The notes under the pieces are model-generated. The model was not told the DNA's origin. It did no database searches and saw only the letters and a list, made by a program, of their open reading frames with translations. The position numbers and the translations under genes were made by a program. A DNA stretch of 35,964 nt from Bacillus sp. (in: firmicutes) (lineage in GTDB: Bacteria; Bacillota; Bacilli; Bacillales; Salisediminibacteriaceae). Location of the stretch: NCBI GenBank assembly GCA_021208645.1, contig JAJOJL010000145.1, positions 1 to 35,964 on the forward strand, written 5' to 3'. Shown here in pieces: positions 1-9,614 of this stretch; positions within the stretch are counted from its first letter, which is position 1; the number at the start of each line of letters is the position of its first letter.

Positions 1-100
1 CTACAGGAGCTCGCTTTCCGCGGGCAACGCTTCAGCCTCCTCGTCCCTGCGGGGTCTTCAGCCGTTGCTTTTCCCGCAGGACTTTGAGATGCTTCCTCGA
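1..100. repeat. GC-rich Bacillaceae intergenic repeat, copy 1
   Basis: This GC-rich block has conserved segments CTTTCCGCGGG, GCCTCCTCG, TGCGGGGTCT and TTTTCCCGCAGGA in fixed order. The same segments occur in the same order on the opposite strand at 26661-26797. It contains no open frame of note. Such GC-rich, self-complementary intergenic repeats are scattered through Bacillaceae genomes. The left end may be cut by the window edge. Similarity fades after about position 100, and 100-200 holds nothing I recognise. Confidence 0.7.
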
Positions 101-294
101 AATGGCCCACGCACGAAGAAAATGTGTGAGCATTTTCGAGGAGTCTCGCTCCTTTCGCAAAATCAACGTATATCCAAAATCAACATTATCCACTAACAGA
201 GCCTAATATAATAAAACCATACATCAAAATCGCACTTGAAGAAATCTACATCTTGTCAGTCCTACACACACCAAACTCAACGGAGGGCTGTAAT

Positions 295-2842
295 ATGGAT
301 CCATTATTACAAAAAATAAAACAACTAACAGAAGCAGAACAAAATCTTTCCAAGCAATTGAATGCCCTGTTAGAAGACTATGAATCACGAGACATCATAC
401 AAGAAAATGAGCAACTGAGGCAGCAAACTGCTGTCCAGGAGAAAAAAATAAGCACATTAGAAACAAAGCTAACCACTGTAGAGAAGGAGAACAGCCAACT
501 TCGCCAAGCATTACAGGAGCAAATTCTTGATGAAAAACTCAACCTTCTAAAAGTATCGAAACAAAAACTAGATACGTATTTCACCAACCAAAAAAATGCC
601 CATGCAAATGAACTGACTGCCTTTGAACAGGCAACCCGTCTCGAAATTGACCGGCTGAAAAAACAAGCCCAAACCCTTCTTGGCAAGGAAAAAGACCAGA
701 TTCTAAACGAACTCAAAACCTTCGCCAAGGAAGTGAACATAAAAATACAAGAACTGCGGAACGCCCAAGCAAATAAGGAGCAGGAACTACTAACCCAAAC
801 ATCGACCCAGTACGATCACTTCTCGGCAGAAGGCGTTTCAGAAGAAACCATCCAGAAACGAATCAAGCAAAACCAAATGGAAATGAAAATTGGCCTTAAT
901 TGGCTCAACAAACTTGGGATTCTCCTCATCATCCTTGGTGTAGGGGCCGCGTTCCGGTATTCCTATACCAATTGGTTTAACGACTATTTTAAAGGAGCTT
1001 TATTTTTCCTCCTTGGTGCCGTAATGGCAGCAGCAGGAGAATATTTTTACCGAAAAAACAACCGAACATTCGCCCTTGGTCTCCTTGGGGGCGGTATTGC
1101 TGTCTTGTACGGCTCCGTCTTCTTTAGTTATTTCTTATTAGAAATTATTGATGTGTATACAGCACTCGCCCTTTCAGTTTTAGTGACGGCAACGGCGGTG
1201 GTCCTGTCGCTTCGCTACCATTCCAAGACCATTTGTTCCTTTGGCCTGATTGGGGGATATTTGCCCCTTTACTCGTACCTCTTTGCCTTTGGTCTCGATG
1301 GCACAGCCGTTTTTGCGGCAATGGGATATTTAACGCTCTTGAACATCTCCATCCTTTGGATTGCCTTTCAACGGCAATGGGGGATTGTTCATTATATTAG
1401 TTTCCTTTTTCATATTCCGTCCATGCTTGTTCTTATTTCCTTGACCGATAACTACTTTGTGAGCATGGGCTATTCCATTGTCACTTTCCTGATTTATTTA
1501 GGAATAACGATGGCGTACCCTTTGAAAAACAAAGTGGCCTTGAAATACGCCGATATTCTTTTGTTAGCCTTTAATACGTTTGTAAGCTGCACCCTTTTGT
1601 ACTTTTTATTCAATCAGCTTGGCTGGGATGAGTTAAGAGGACTTCTTGCCCTTGTTTTCTGTGCCCTATACTTCGGCCTTGGAAAATTCATGGAAACAAG
1701 TCTTCCAAAGGAAAAGCAGTCCATCGTTTTTGTTTTACGCCACCTCCCTTACTTTCGCCGTATTAATGATTCCGTTCCAGTTCGGAATGGAATGGGCTGC
1801 ATTGGGTTGGCTCGTAGAAGGGATTGTTATCATGATTTACGCTAACCGTGCTAAGCTGGCAACGTTGGAAAAAGCAGGCTGGGTTATTCTCTTCCTTTGC
1901 TTAAGTATATTCTTTATAGAAGTCTACAGTTATTGGACTGTTGGCATGCCTCTAGCTAGCAACTTCCAGTTTAAGTATTTCGCCGTATCTGCAGGACTCC
2001 TTCTCGTTTCCTATTACTATTCTTGGAAACAGAAGAACGAGGCAGGGTTTACCTTTGTATTCCCTAAAGCCGTAAATTTCGTCCGATACTTCAAGTATTT
2101 CACCCTCGGAAATCTGTGGGTTTACTTCCTTTACGTCACCAGTCATTATTATGGCGAATGGGTGCCGCGCGCCTTCAGCCACTATCATTTTTACGAGCTC
2201 ATGCTTATGGCATTCGTAAGCATTAGTCTTGCCTATGTGTTGACGAAGGTGCCAGTTCTTTACGACCGAATTGTAAAATATTATTGTTTGTTTCTGTATG
2301 GGGCAGGTATCTTGTTAGGACTGTTCGTCACGTTAACCATCGCACCCCTCCGGCCGTCCATAGGCGACAATACGGCTGTAGAGTATATCGCCTTAGGGCT
2401 TTTAATTTTCTTTAATATTTTTGTGTTTATAAGCGGCAGGGAGCTACTTCTTGCTTTCATTCGTCAACAATATAAAAACCTGGAGCTGTATCCCCTCATT
2501 TTAGGGGTATATTTAATGGGAATCATGGCAGCCTTTTTGACTGTCCAGTTCCATTTAGGAGAGGTCAGTCTCCTATTTAGCTCCGTATTTCTTCTCCTTG
2601 CTATTGGGTACATCTTTTACGGCTTTTGGAAAAAATACGTTTATATCCGCCGACTGGGGCTTGGTGTCACAATATTAGCTACTGCTAAATTAATTTTCTA
2701 TGATTTGTCCTTCTTAACGGAAGGTAGTAGAATTATTGCCTATTTCGCCTTTGGTGTGGCCTTATTAGGGATTTCTTATATGTATCAAAGGGTTTCAAAT
2801 CGGCAGGAACGGGGGGAATCCAATGACCAAGCGGCTTTATAA
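295..2842 (+). CDS. DUF2339 multi-pass membrane protein (one frameshift as sequenced)
   Basis: The function of DUF2339 proteins is unknown. An N-terminal coiled coil of about 190 residues is rich in K, E and Q. It is followed by some twenty membrane segments, starting near LNKLGILLIILGVGAAF. The span would encode about 848 residues, normal for the family. The start is ATG 295 with GGAGGG 7 nt upstream, not an earlier in-frame codon. Frame 1 is open to 1845 and frame 2 from 1646 to 2842. Removing one T from the run at 1727-1731 joins them as KQSIVLFYATSL, which restores the family pattern. The 3' end overlaps the next gene by 20 nt, so the two are co-transcribed. The break is probably a sequencing indel; real inactivation is the alternative. 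Confidence 0.85.
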
Positions 2843-4149
2843 GAAGGCTTTTCCAGAAGGAGTCCTAGCTCCGCGGATCACTATTCTCGCCACCTATACT
2901 TTTCTGGCAATCGGTTTACTTTTTTTCATGAATGGCCAAGTTTACGGAGAGCAAGGACCCCATGACTGGCAATACCAAAAGGAGATTCTTTTTCAAGGTT
3001 CAGAGGAATACCATTATTTTTTCCTAGACGAAGAAGTTTATAGACATGCACGGGAAGACTTGGGAGACTTGCGGATAATGGATCGTGATGGTGAATTTAT
3101 CCCTTATATCATAGATTACGGCTACAGGAGTGAGGCAACGGTAGAAACCATCTATCGTTCCCAAATCATCCACACGATGGAAAAAGAAAACACAACAGTA
3201 ACTGATTTTCTTATTCAAAAACCTGACGATTCCACCGATGTGCAAGGAAATCTTCTCGTTGTGTCCTTGCCAAACAGAGAATTCCTAAAGTTTGTTGAAG
3301 TCTCTGGTAGTTATGACGGTCAAAGATGGGAAGCCCTCGGGGAATATAAGCTCTACAATACTGGCCAATTGAAACGGGACACGATTCCCTTCGATAACGT
3401 ATATAAATACACCCATTACCGCCTTGAGATCCTTGATAATTTGGAAAAAAATCCAGTTGGAAGGGCTGCAACTCATTCATAATGAACAATTATCAAATTG
3501 GGTGAACTATTCAGACACGGTGGAATTACCCTTTGATGTCATCCACGAGGACCGGCATACGAAAGTACAGTTTCAGAATGAAAATCGGCTAAAGATTGCT
3601 GCCATCCGATTTTCCTTAGAGGGAAATTTCCGACGGAGCGTTTCTGCAGTCGATCATGAAGGGAGACCACTTAACATTCAAGGGGAATCAGAATTGTATC
3701 AAATTCTATTTGAACAAGTTCAAGTAGAAAATAAGGAACTACGGTTTCCACAACCAGTTGCTGCTGAGGAGATAGTGATTACAGTCTTCAATGAAGATAG
3801 TGCACCTTTAAATATCACTGGTATAGAAGTGGTTTACTATATGGACCGGCTCATATTCGAAGGAAGTGTTCAGGAACCGTTGCAACTATTGTACGGAAAT
3901 CCTGAGGCAAGGAGCCCTGTTTATGATCTGGCTAATTTCAAAACATATATTTTAAGAGAACCGTTACAGGAGGCATCCGTGAGCAGAGGGACGGAGCAGC
4001 CAGATTTCACAAAGGAACGGGGCTCGGAGGCTTGGGGTCCCCTTTCCTTCCAGAGGCTCTTTCAAATCGCTATCATCCTCGCTTCCATTGTCCTTGTTGT
4101 TTTAATTGGGACGAAGCTATCGAGGCAAAACAAAAATAATGATGCATAA
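2823..4149 (+). CDS. DUF3999 family membrane-anchored protein (one frameshift as sequenced)
   Basis: This is the usual partner of DUF2339; function unknown. An N-terminal membrane or signal segment (about residues 18-40) is followed by an extracytoplasmic beta-rich region. It contains the family hallmark EDLGDLRIMDRDGEFIP, in which an YRHAREDLGDLR-type motif precedes the D-G-E turn. A C-terminal membrane helix (FQIAIILASIVLVVLIGT) ends the protein. The start ATG 2823 has a GGGGGG ribosome site and overlaps the DUF2339 3' end by 20 nt. Frame 1 ends at 3482 and frame 2 runs to 4149. Deleting one A from the A7 run at 3445-3451 gives DNLEKIQLEGLQLIHNE and a product of about 441 residues. Two consecutive genes broken in homopolymers argue for sequencing error. 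Confidence 0.8.
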
Positions 4150-4156
4150 AACAGTA

Positions 4157-4199
4157 GGGAGAAGTAAGCAGCTTATTTAAGCCTAGCTCACTTCCCCCC
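4157..4199. terminator. Bidirectional terminator between convergent genes
   Basis: An imperfect hairpin pairs GGGAGAAGTAAGC (4157-4169) with GCTCACTTCCCCC (4186-4198). A smaller inner stem, GCTTA/TAAGC, lies in the loop. It sits exactly between the stop codons of the DUF3999 gene (+) and the SGNH hydrolase gene (-). The U-rich tail is weak on both sides. Confidence 0.55.
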
Positions 4200-4201
4200 T
4201 C

Positions 4202-5272
4202 CTATTTCACTACATCTTCCCCTACTAGTTTTTTCCCTTTCCTTCGCCTTATGAACCTGAAACTCAACCATAATGCGAAGAAGAAGACTACGGCTATGCC
4301 ACCATAAAGGAAATAGGACCGTATCTGTTGCCCTGTCCCCCCTCTACCGACAACCTGTTGCTGGGCGGCTACCTCTCCTTCCCCTAAGGATGCTACCTCT
4401 TCAGCAAACCCTTCCCCAACACCCGTCGACTCCGAACCCAACGATTCCCTCGCTGGAGGGACGACCTCTATATCTACCGATACAGATTCAGCTGTATCTT
4501 CTTGCTCCAACACTTCTTCCAGATCTCCAAACACCACTTCCGCTCCAATAGCATCGTTAGCTATAGATGCCAATGCCTTTTGTCCGAGCTGATTAGGATG
4601 AATGTCCCCAACAATAATAAAATCATTTTGCATCCCAGAAAACATGGAGTAAGCATCTACTACATGAATTTTTTCCTCCTCGAGGTGATGTGTGGCAATG
4701 ATATTCTCATTGACCTCCATAATCACTTCATCCACGATAATATAAATTAATTCCCATAAGAATGAGTTATCAGACATGATCGGGTTATAAATTGTGTAAA
4801 AAAGAATTGGCTCCGTTGAATAAAATCGAATAATGCTAACAATTTCTGTGAGGTTTTGCCAAAGGATTCGACGTGCCTCCAAAAGGTCATCTTCGATCGT
4901 ATCTGGATTAAATGAGCTAGGGTCTTCCATCAACCCATAGAAATCAATGGCGTGGAGAAGATCATTATTGCCAATATTGAGGGTGATTAAATCGGCTGTC
5001 TGTAAACTCTCTGCAAATGCAGGATCATCTTTTAACGCCAAGAGCAAATCTGTACTGGTCCAGCCTGGAACGGCAAGATTAGTTACCTCATAGACCCCAT
5101 CTCCAATGAAATTAGGAAAGGCATCTTTTGCAGAGTTAGGGAGGTTGTATCCAGCGGTGATGGAGTCACCTAATGCTACTAGGGAAGGCTTCGTCTCGAC
5201 TTCTTCTGCAGCAATGTTTGTGGGGAAAATAAAGCTGGTAACGAACAATAATAATGCGGCAATTAACGGCAC
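4202..5272 (-). CDS. SGNH/GDSL-family lipase or esterase, membrane-anchored
   Basis: Predicted extracellular serine hydrolase acting on ester bonds; the substrate cannot be read from sequence. The SGNH blocks are visible: block I VALGDSITAGY with the nucleophile Ser, block III NIGNNDLL with the GxND Asn, and block V DIHPNQLG with the Asp/His pair. It has an N-terminal signal peptide. After an acidic linker, a C-terminal helix followed by RRRKGKK suggests anchoring with the domain outside. I prefer GTG 5272, which has AGAGGGGG about 6 nt upstream. An in-frame ATG at 5296 has no good ribosome site and lies directly behind a TATAAT (about 5303-5308), so it may not even be in the mRNA. About 356 residues. 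Single gene, convergent with DUF3999. Confidence 0.88.
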   Translation of the reverse strand: MPLIAALLLFVTSFIFPTNIAAEEVETKPSLVALGDSITAGYNLPNSAKDAFPNFIGDGVYEVTNLAVPGWTSTDLLLALKDDPAFAESLQTADLITLNIGNNDLLHAIDFYGLMEDPSSFNPDTIEDDLLEARRILWQNLTEIVSIIRFYSTEPILFYTIYNPIMSDNSFLWELIYIIVDEVIMEVNENIIATHHLEEEKIHVVDAYSMFSGMQNDFIIVGDIHPNQLGQKALASIANDAIGAEVVFGDLEEVLEQEDTAESVSVDIEVVPPARESLGSESTGVGEGFAEEVASLGEGEVAAQQQVVGRGGTGQQIRSYFLYGGIAVVFFFALWLSFRFIRRRKGKKLVGEDVVK

Positions 5273-5415
5273 GAAATCCCCCTCTTTCCTATCCATTCTT
5301 TCTTCATTATACAGGAAATTGATTGGGGAGCGGGAAGGATAACACCCAATACATAAACTCGTTATTTCCGGTGAAAAATAAAGGTAAATAAGGAAGGCAA
5401 GGAGGGAAGAGGACT

Positions 5416-5535
5416 ATGGGAAAACGATCTAAATCAAAGCGAAACCCAATTAAATCAAAGGATGCAGCCCAACCAAGTCATGGAGAAAGGGCAACTATTT
5501 CGAGGGTAGGGAAATTGGAAGGCCGTAATGAATAA
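5416..5535 (+). CDS. Small basic 39-residue peptide, possibly a minor spore protein
   Basis: The ATG at 5416 is preceded by AAGGAGG (5399-5405, spacing 10). The frame encodes 39 residues starting MGKRSKSKRNPIKSKDAA, very rich in Lys, Arg and Ser, with no membrane segment. It has its own intrinsic terminator at 5626-5672. A strong ribosome site, a terminator and isolation between two minus-strand genes support a real gene. Small, hydrophilic, Lys-rich peptides of this size include minor small acid-soluble spore proteins, but I do not recognise a specific family, so that role is only inferred. Confidence 0.5.
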   Translation: MGKRSKSKRNPIKSKDAAQPSHGERATISRVGKLEGRNE

Positions 5536-5625
5536 CCCTTTGTAGACTTTAGTTTCCATAGATGAACCAGCAACTGACCTAGTTTTACAGTAGTATTTTA
5601 AACAAGATATCTTCATGTCCAAAGA

Positions 5626-5672
5626 GGGTGACACATAGTGAAAAAAAAGCACTGCTGTGTCACCCTTTTTTT
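5626..5672 (+). terminator. Rho-independent terminator
   Basis: A perfect 10-bp stem, GGGTGACACA (5626-5635) with TGTGTCACCC (5656-5665), is followed by seven T at 5666-5672. The T run gives a plus-strand direction, so it ends the small-peptide transcript. It may also stop minus-strand transcription from the kinase gene. Confidence 0.85.
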
Positions 5673-5695
5673 CATGCACATATACCATACAATAC

Positions 5696-6956
5696 TTATT
5701 TTTCCGAAGCGATAGGCAAGGAGATGGTAAAGGCTGTTCCCTCATTTTCTCTGCTTTCCACCATAATACTTCCACCCATGGCTTCTACAATTTTATAGGA
5801 GACAGACAGTCCTAAGCCTGTCCCTTCTTCCTTGGTGGAATAAAATGGTGTGCCTAACAATTTCAGATGATCTTCTTTAATACCTGATCCAGCATCACTG
5901 ATACGGATCTTTACTTCCTCGCCCTTTTTAAAACATTTCACCTCTACATTTTGTCCTCTAGAAGAGGCTTCAATGGCATTTTTAATCATATTCATGAGTA
6001 CCTGCTGGAATTTTTCATTATTTCCGTTAATTGTTACATCATCTGGAAGTTTATCAATGTATTCAATTTCCACTCCATTAATTATCCCATACGACCCTAC
6101 TGTACTCTTCATCGTTTCCAGCAATTTCTTAAGATGAATTTCTCCAGTTAACCCACCATTAATGCAGGTTTTGCCAATGTTAAATAATCCTTAATAATGT
6201 TTTCGGCCCGATCCAGTTCATGAAGCATCAACTCTAACTTAGCATGATGGTGTTCCTGAACACGGGAATCTCGCTGCAAGAGTTGGGTAAATCCCCTCAC
6301 TACTGTCATGGGGTTTCTAATTTCATGGGCAACACTTGCGGCCATTTGACTGACTGTATCCATTCGCTCTCCTCGCTGAATTTCCATGCGAAGCCGTTCA
6401 TTTTCCCGGTACATTTCGATCACATAGATACATAATCCAGTCATGAGGGGATGCATAACAACAAACGTGAAAAAGAATGGCTCAAATTGAAACGGTTCTG
6501 GTAAGAAAAAATGGATTAATGATACCACTATGCTTGCGTATAAAATAGTAATACCAACGGTGGCAATGAGTTTTTTCCGAAAAGAAAACCATAAATATTG
6601 TTTATAGTAAAGGAATAAAAGAGCAATGGTAATCCCATATGCAGTTATAAAAATATAAAACCCGTCTCCACTTAACGTAAACCGGTAAAAAACCATTCCT
6701 GCCGTAAGTAGCAAGGCGGTCGTTCTGTTGCCATATAAAAAGGCAATCAACCACGGGATGTACCTTAGGTCAAGTAAGTATTGTCCATTGTAGCTGACTG
6801 GAAAAAGTCATGGTAATAAAGATAGTAACTGCACATAGAACTCCTAGTAGTTGTTGTTTATATTTTTTTGGAAAGGCCGTGTGCTCCACTAAAAAAGAAA
6901 TACAAAAATAAGGGAAACAATATATAGATGGTTTGATAAATAAACTCAGCGATCAA
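5696..6956 (-). CDS. KinB-like sensor histidine kinase, 5TM sensor (three frameshifts as sequenced)
   Basis: Membrane sensor kinase that would autophosphorylate and feed a phosphorelay. The N-terminal half is a string of hydrophobic helices of the 5TM-5TMR type. HisKA follows with phosphoacceptor SVAHEIRNPMTVVRGF, then HATPase_c with N box NMIKNAIEAS, G1 DAGSGIKEDH and G2 GTGLGLSVSYKIVEAMGG. A TTG start at 6956 has AGGAGGG 7 nt upstream. Three changes restore about 420 residues: one fewer base in T7 6863-6869, one fewer at 6772-6773 (giving QLQWTILTDLRYIPW), and one extra near 6158-6163 (between KPAL and LTGEIHLKKLLETM). KinB-type sporulation kinases have this size and layout. No response regulator is adjacent. 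Three breaks in one gene make genuine decay more plausible here than elsewhere. Confidence 0.75.
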
Positions 6957-7110
6957 AAAGCTGCCCTCCTAGCTGTTCTCTCTGTTTAGTTATAGCATGG
7001 TTTATCTCCTGCATTTTACTCGACTTTAGCTATCGTAGCATAAAATCAGTAAAAATGGGCTAATCCAGAAAACATCCAAACTTTTCTTACTTTAATGATG
7101 TACGGCCCCA

Positions 7111-7209
7111 TTAAAAAGCGCTTCTTACTCCCTCCCCAGACCACATTGGCACGATTGACTTTTGGTCCGTAAAAAAAGCAGCCATGTAGGAAGCCCCACC
7201 AGCTGCATC
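7111..7209 (-). other. Possible C-terminal remnant of a nitronate monooxygenase-like gene
   Basis: One minus-strand frame here reads about 32 residues and ends SIVPMWSGEGVRSAF before a stop at 7111-7113. The WSGEGVR segment resembles the C-terminal W-[AS]-G-[QE]-G-x-R motif of nitronate monooxygenases. No ribosome site or upstream domain is present. If real, it is a gene relic. The rest of 6957-7226 shows only kinase upstream sequence. Weak evidence. Confidence 0.2.
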
Positions 7210-7226
7210 AGATTAGATTAGTCCAT

Positions 7227-9429
7227 TCACCTTTTTAATAGGGTTGTCATTCCTCCAGATGATAAGGCTTTACTATAGTAATGTCCTTGAGCTACATTGC
7301 AGCCAATGGATCGCAAAAATTCTTGTTGTTCTTTCGTTTCTACCCCTTCCACAATGACGGAAAGATTCAAATGAAAGGCAATGGATAACATGGATTCTAG
7401 GATAGCTCCGTCACGGGGATCCTCTGTCACATCAATCATAAACGAGCGATCAATCTTTAATTTATTTATGGGTAAGAACTTCAAATAACTGAGGGAAGAA
7501 TAACCGGTACCAAAATCATCTAGGGCCGTAATGACTCCTAGTTTCCTCAATTCTATTAAGACAGCCTTGGCACGTTCTTTGTTTGTCATTAACGTTTCTT
7601 CCGTTATTTCTAAAGTGAGCTCGTGCTCCCCAATCTTCCATTTTCCCATCAGGTCTTTCATATATGCCACGAGGTCCTTATTGTAAAATTGCCTTGCCGA
7701 TACATTTACACTAATACCTAAAGGAGGAGCAATGCCTTCTTTTTTCCATTTATAAAACTGTTCACAGGCTCTCTGGAGTACCCACTTATCTAATGTAAAA
7801 ATAAAGCCATTTTCTTCTGACATGGGAATAAAATCGATTGGGCATAAAAGACCTCGCTCAGGGTGGTTCCAGCGGATGAGAGCTTCCACTCCAACAACCT
7901 CTCCCGTTGTCATACTCATTTGTGGCTGATAATAAAGCTCAAATTCATGATTTATTAAAGCCGACTCTAGTTCCTTTTGCAGCTGTTTCCTCAAACTAAT
8001 GACGTCTTCCATTTTATATGTAAAAACTTGATAATTGCTTGCATCTATTTTTTTCGCATTGTACATGGCTAAATCAGCCTGTTGTAACAAATCTTCCGGT
8101 GTCAATCCGTGAGTAGGGAATAAGCTAATACCGATACTAACCCGCACATAAAATTCTAACCCCTCCACCAAAAAAGGGTCTCTAAATAAACGCAGCAATT
8201 CCTCTCCTGTTTCTATAACCTCATTATCCTGATAAAAATTCCATTGGACGATGGCAAATTCATCTCCAGATACCCGTGCAACAAAACAGTTTCCTTTAAG
8301 GTTTTTCTCCAGCTTTCTTGCCACACTAATAAGCAATTCATCGCCAAAATGATGACCCATTAAATCATTGACATCCTTGAAGTTGTTTAAGTCTAAAAAG
8401 AACACCGCCACGAGACTATTGTCTGATTCAGCATTATAGATGCGTTTTTCCAGTTGTTCCATGAAGGAACGACGGTTTGGAAGTTCTGTTAATGATCATG
8501 ATCGGCGAGGAAACGAATTGTAGCTTCCGCTTCCTTTCGTTCTGTTATATCGAGAATCGTCCCTTGATAATGAGTGATATTTCCTTGTTTATTGCGCTGT
8601 ATAATTGTGCGATCATCGATCCATTTTACTTTGCCATCCTTTGTCACTATCCGGTACTCTTGCGTATATTGATCAATTACTTGTTGGGAATAATAGGTTA
8701 CTTCTTTTGTAATTCTATCCAAGTCATCTGGATGAATAATTTGAGCAAAATTAATATTCCCTTTTAGAAATTCCTTTGCTGTGTAACCGATTTGAGAAAC
8801 GTTTTCCGTGACATATTCTAACGGCCAACCTTCTTCTGCCTTCCAACGCATGAGAATGACGGGACTTTTTTCAACAACCGCATTGGACAAACGTAAAATT
8901 TCCTCTGTTTTCTTTTTAGCAATGATTAAACTGGCTAGATTAGAGAAAATATCCATTAATTCTCGTTCGCGGGGAGTCGGCTTACGTTTTTCCAAACAAT
9001 AAAAAGCAATCGCACCTAACAGGATCTGCTCCGGTGACAAGAGAGGCTTCGACCAACAGGATCTGATGTTGTACTTTTTACTAATGGTACGGAACGGTTC
9101 CCAGAGGGGGTCAGTCTCTGTATCTTCAATTATTATTGTTTGTTTCAGGAAGGCAGCAGTCCCACAAGCCCTGCTTTACTGCCTATTTTCAAGCCTTCAA
9201 TTTCTTGCAAGTAACCTTTTGGAAGCTTTGGACCAATCCCTTGACCTAATGTCTCCGTATTTTCGTCAAAAATCAGGATGGATGAACAGACTGATGGCAT
9301 GACCATGTCAATGGTTTGCGTCAGTTCCAGTAATGTTTCCTGAAGGGGCATATTCATTAAGGAAATCATTTCTATTATTTTGCTTTGCTCCTTAAAAATT
9401 GAGCCAAGCAAATTTTCTCCGTGGTACAT
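7227..9429 (-). CDS. GAF-PAS-GGDEF-EAL cyclic-di-GMP protein (two frameshifts as sequenced)
   Basis: Cyclic-di-GMP turnover protein with input domains. In order: a GAF domain (from SIFKEQSKIIEMISLM to about residue 165), a PAS/PAC domain ending ILDITERKEAEATIRFLADHDHLT, GGDEF, then EAL. The GGDEF signature is ARVSGDEFAIV, so the first Gly is Ser. The EAL domain keeps EALIRW, NVSARQF, EITEETLM, ALDDFGTGYSSL, KIDRSF and VEGVET, so phosphodiesterase activity is likely and cyclase activity uncertain. The start is ATG 9429 behind AGAGGGA. Two missing bases interrupt it: near 9165-9168 inside GAF (restoring CGTAAFLKQT) and in TTAA 8489-8492 (restoring HDHLTELPNRRSFMEQ). The repaired length is about 734 residues. 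It stands alone and has no predicted membrane segment. Confidence 0.85.
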
Positions 9430-9573
9430 AATAATTCCCTCTTTCAAATTAATTCACCATTTTAGTCTGATTTATGTAAGCATAGTTTACTACTCTTTTA
9501 ATTTCGTCTAACTACCAAAAATGTCCTTCTATTTTTCGCCATTTTTTCTCCATACTTTCTACATAATTATTAA

Positions 9574-9588
9574 TTAGAATGATAATCA
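9574..9588. promoter_or_regulatory. Fur-like operator
   Basis: TTAGAAT-G-ATAATCA matches 11 of the 14 defined positions of the Bacillus 7-1-7 Fur box (TGATAAT-N-ATTATCA). An overlapping TGATAAT (9580-9586) is a perfect half site. It lies 27 nt upstream of the lipoprotein start, where repressor would block transcription. The regulator identity is inferred; Zur or PerR boxes are related in sequence. Confidence 0.5.
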
Positions 9589-9614
9589 TGTAAGAATAAT
9601 GAGGAGGAAATAAC

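Noticed and set aside
207..212. TATAAT as the promoter of the DUF2339 operon
   Set aside because: No acceptable -35 hexamer lies 16-18 nt upstream, so it is not reported as a promoter.
378..740. Minus-strand Ser/Cys/Phe-rich frame inside the DUF2339 gene
   Set aside because: Mirror of the Lys/Glu/Gln-rich coiled coil of the real gene; no start signals.
1646..1860. Programmed ribosomal frameshift in the DUF2339 gene
   Set aside because: The T5 run at 1727-1731 lacks a standard slippery heptamer arrangement, and the same kind of break occurs in nine other unrelated genes, so sequencing error is simpler.
6948..7016. 22-codon minus-strand frame (starts MQEINHAITKQ) just before the kinase TTG start
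   Set aside because: No ribosome site and no clear match to Spo0E-like peptides; probably leader sequence.
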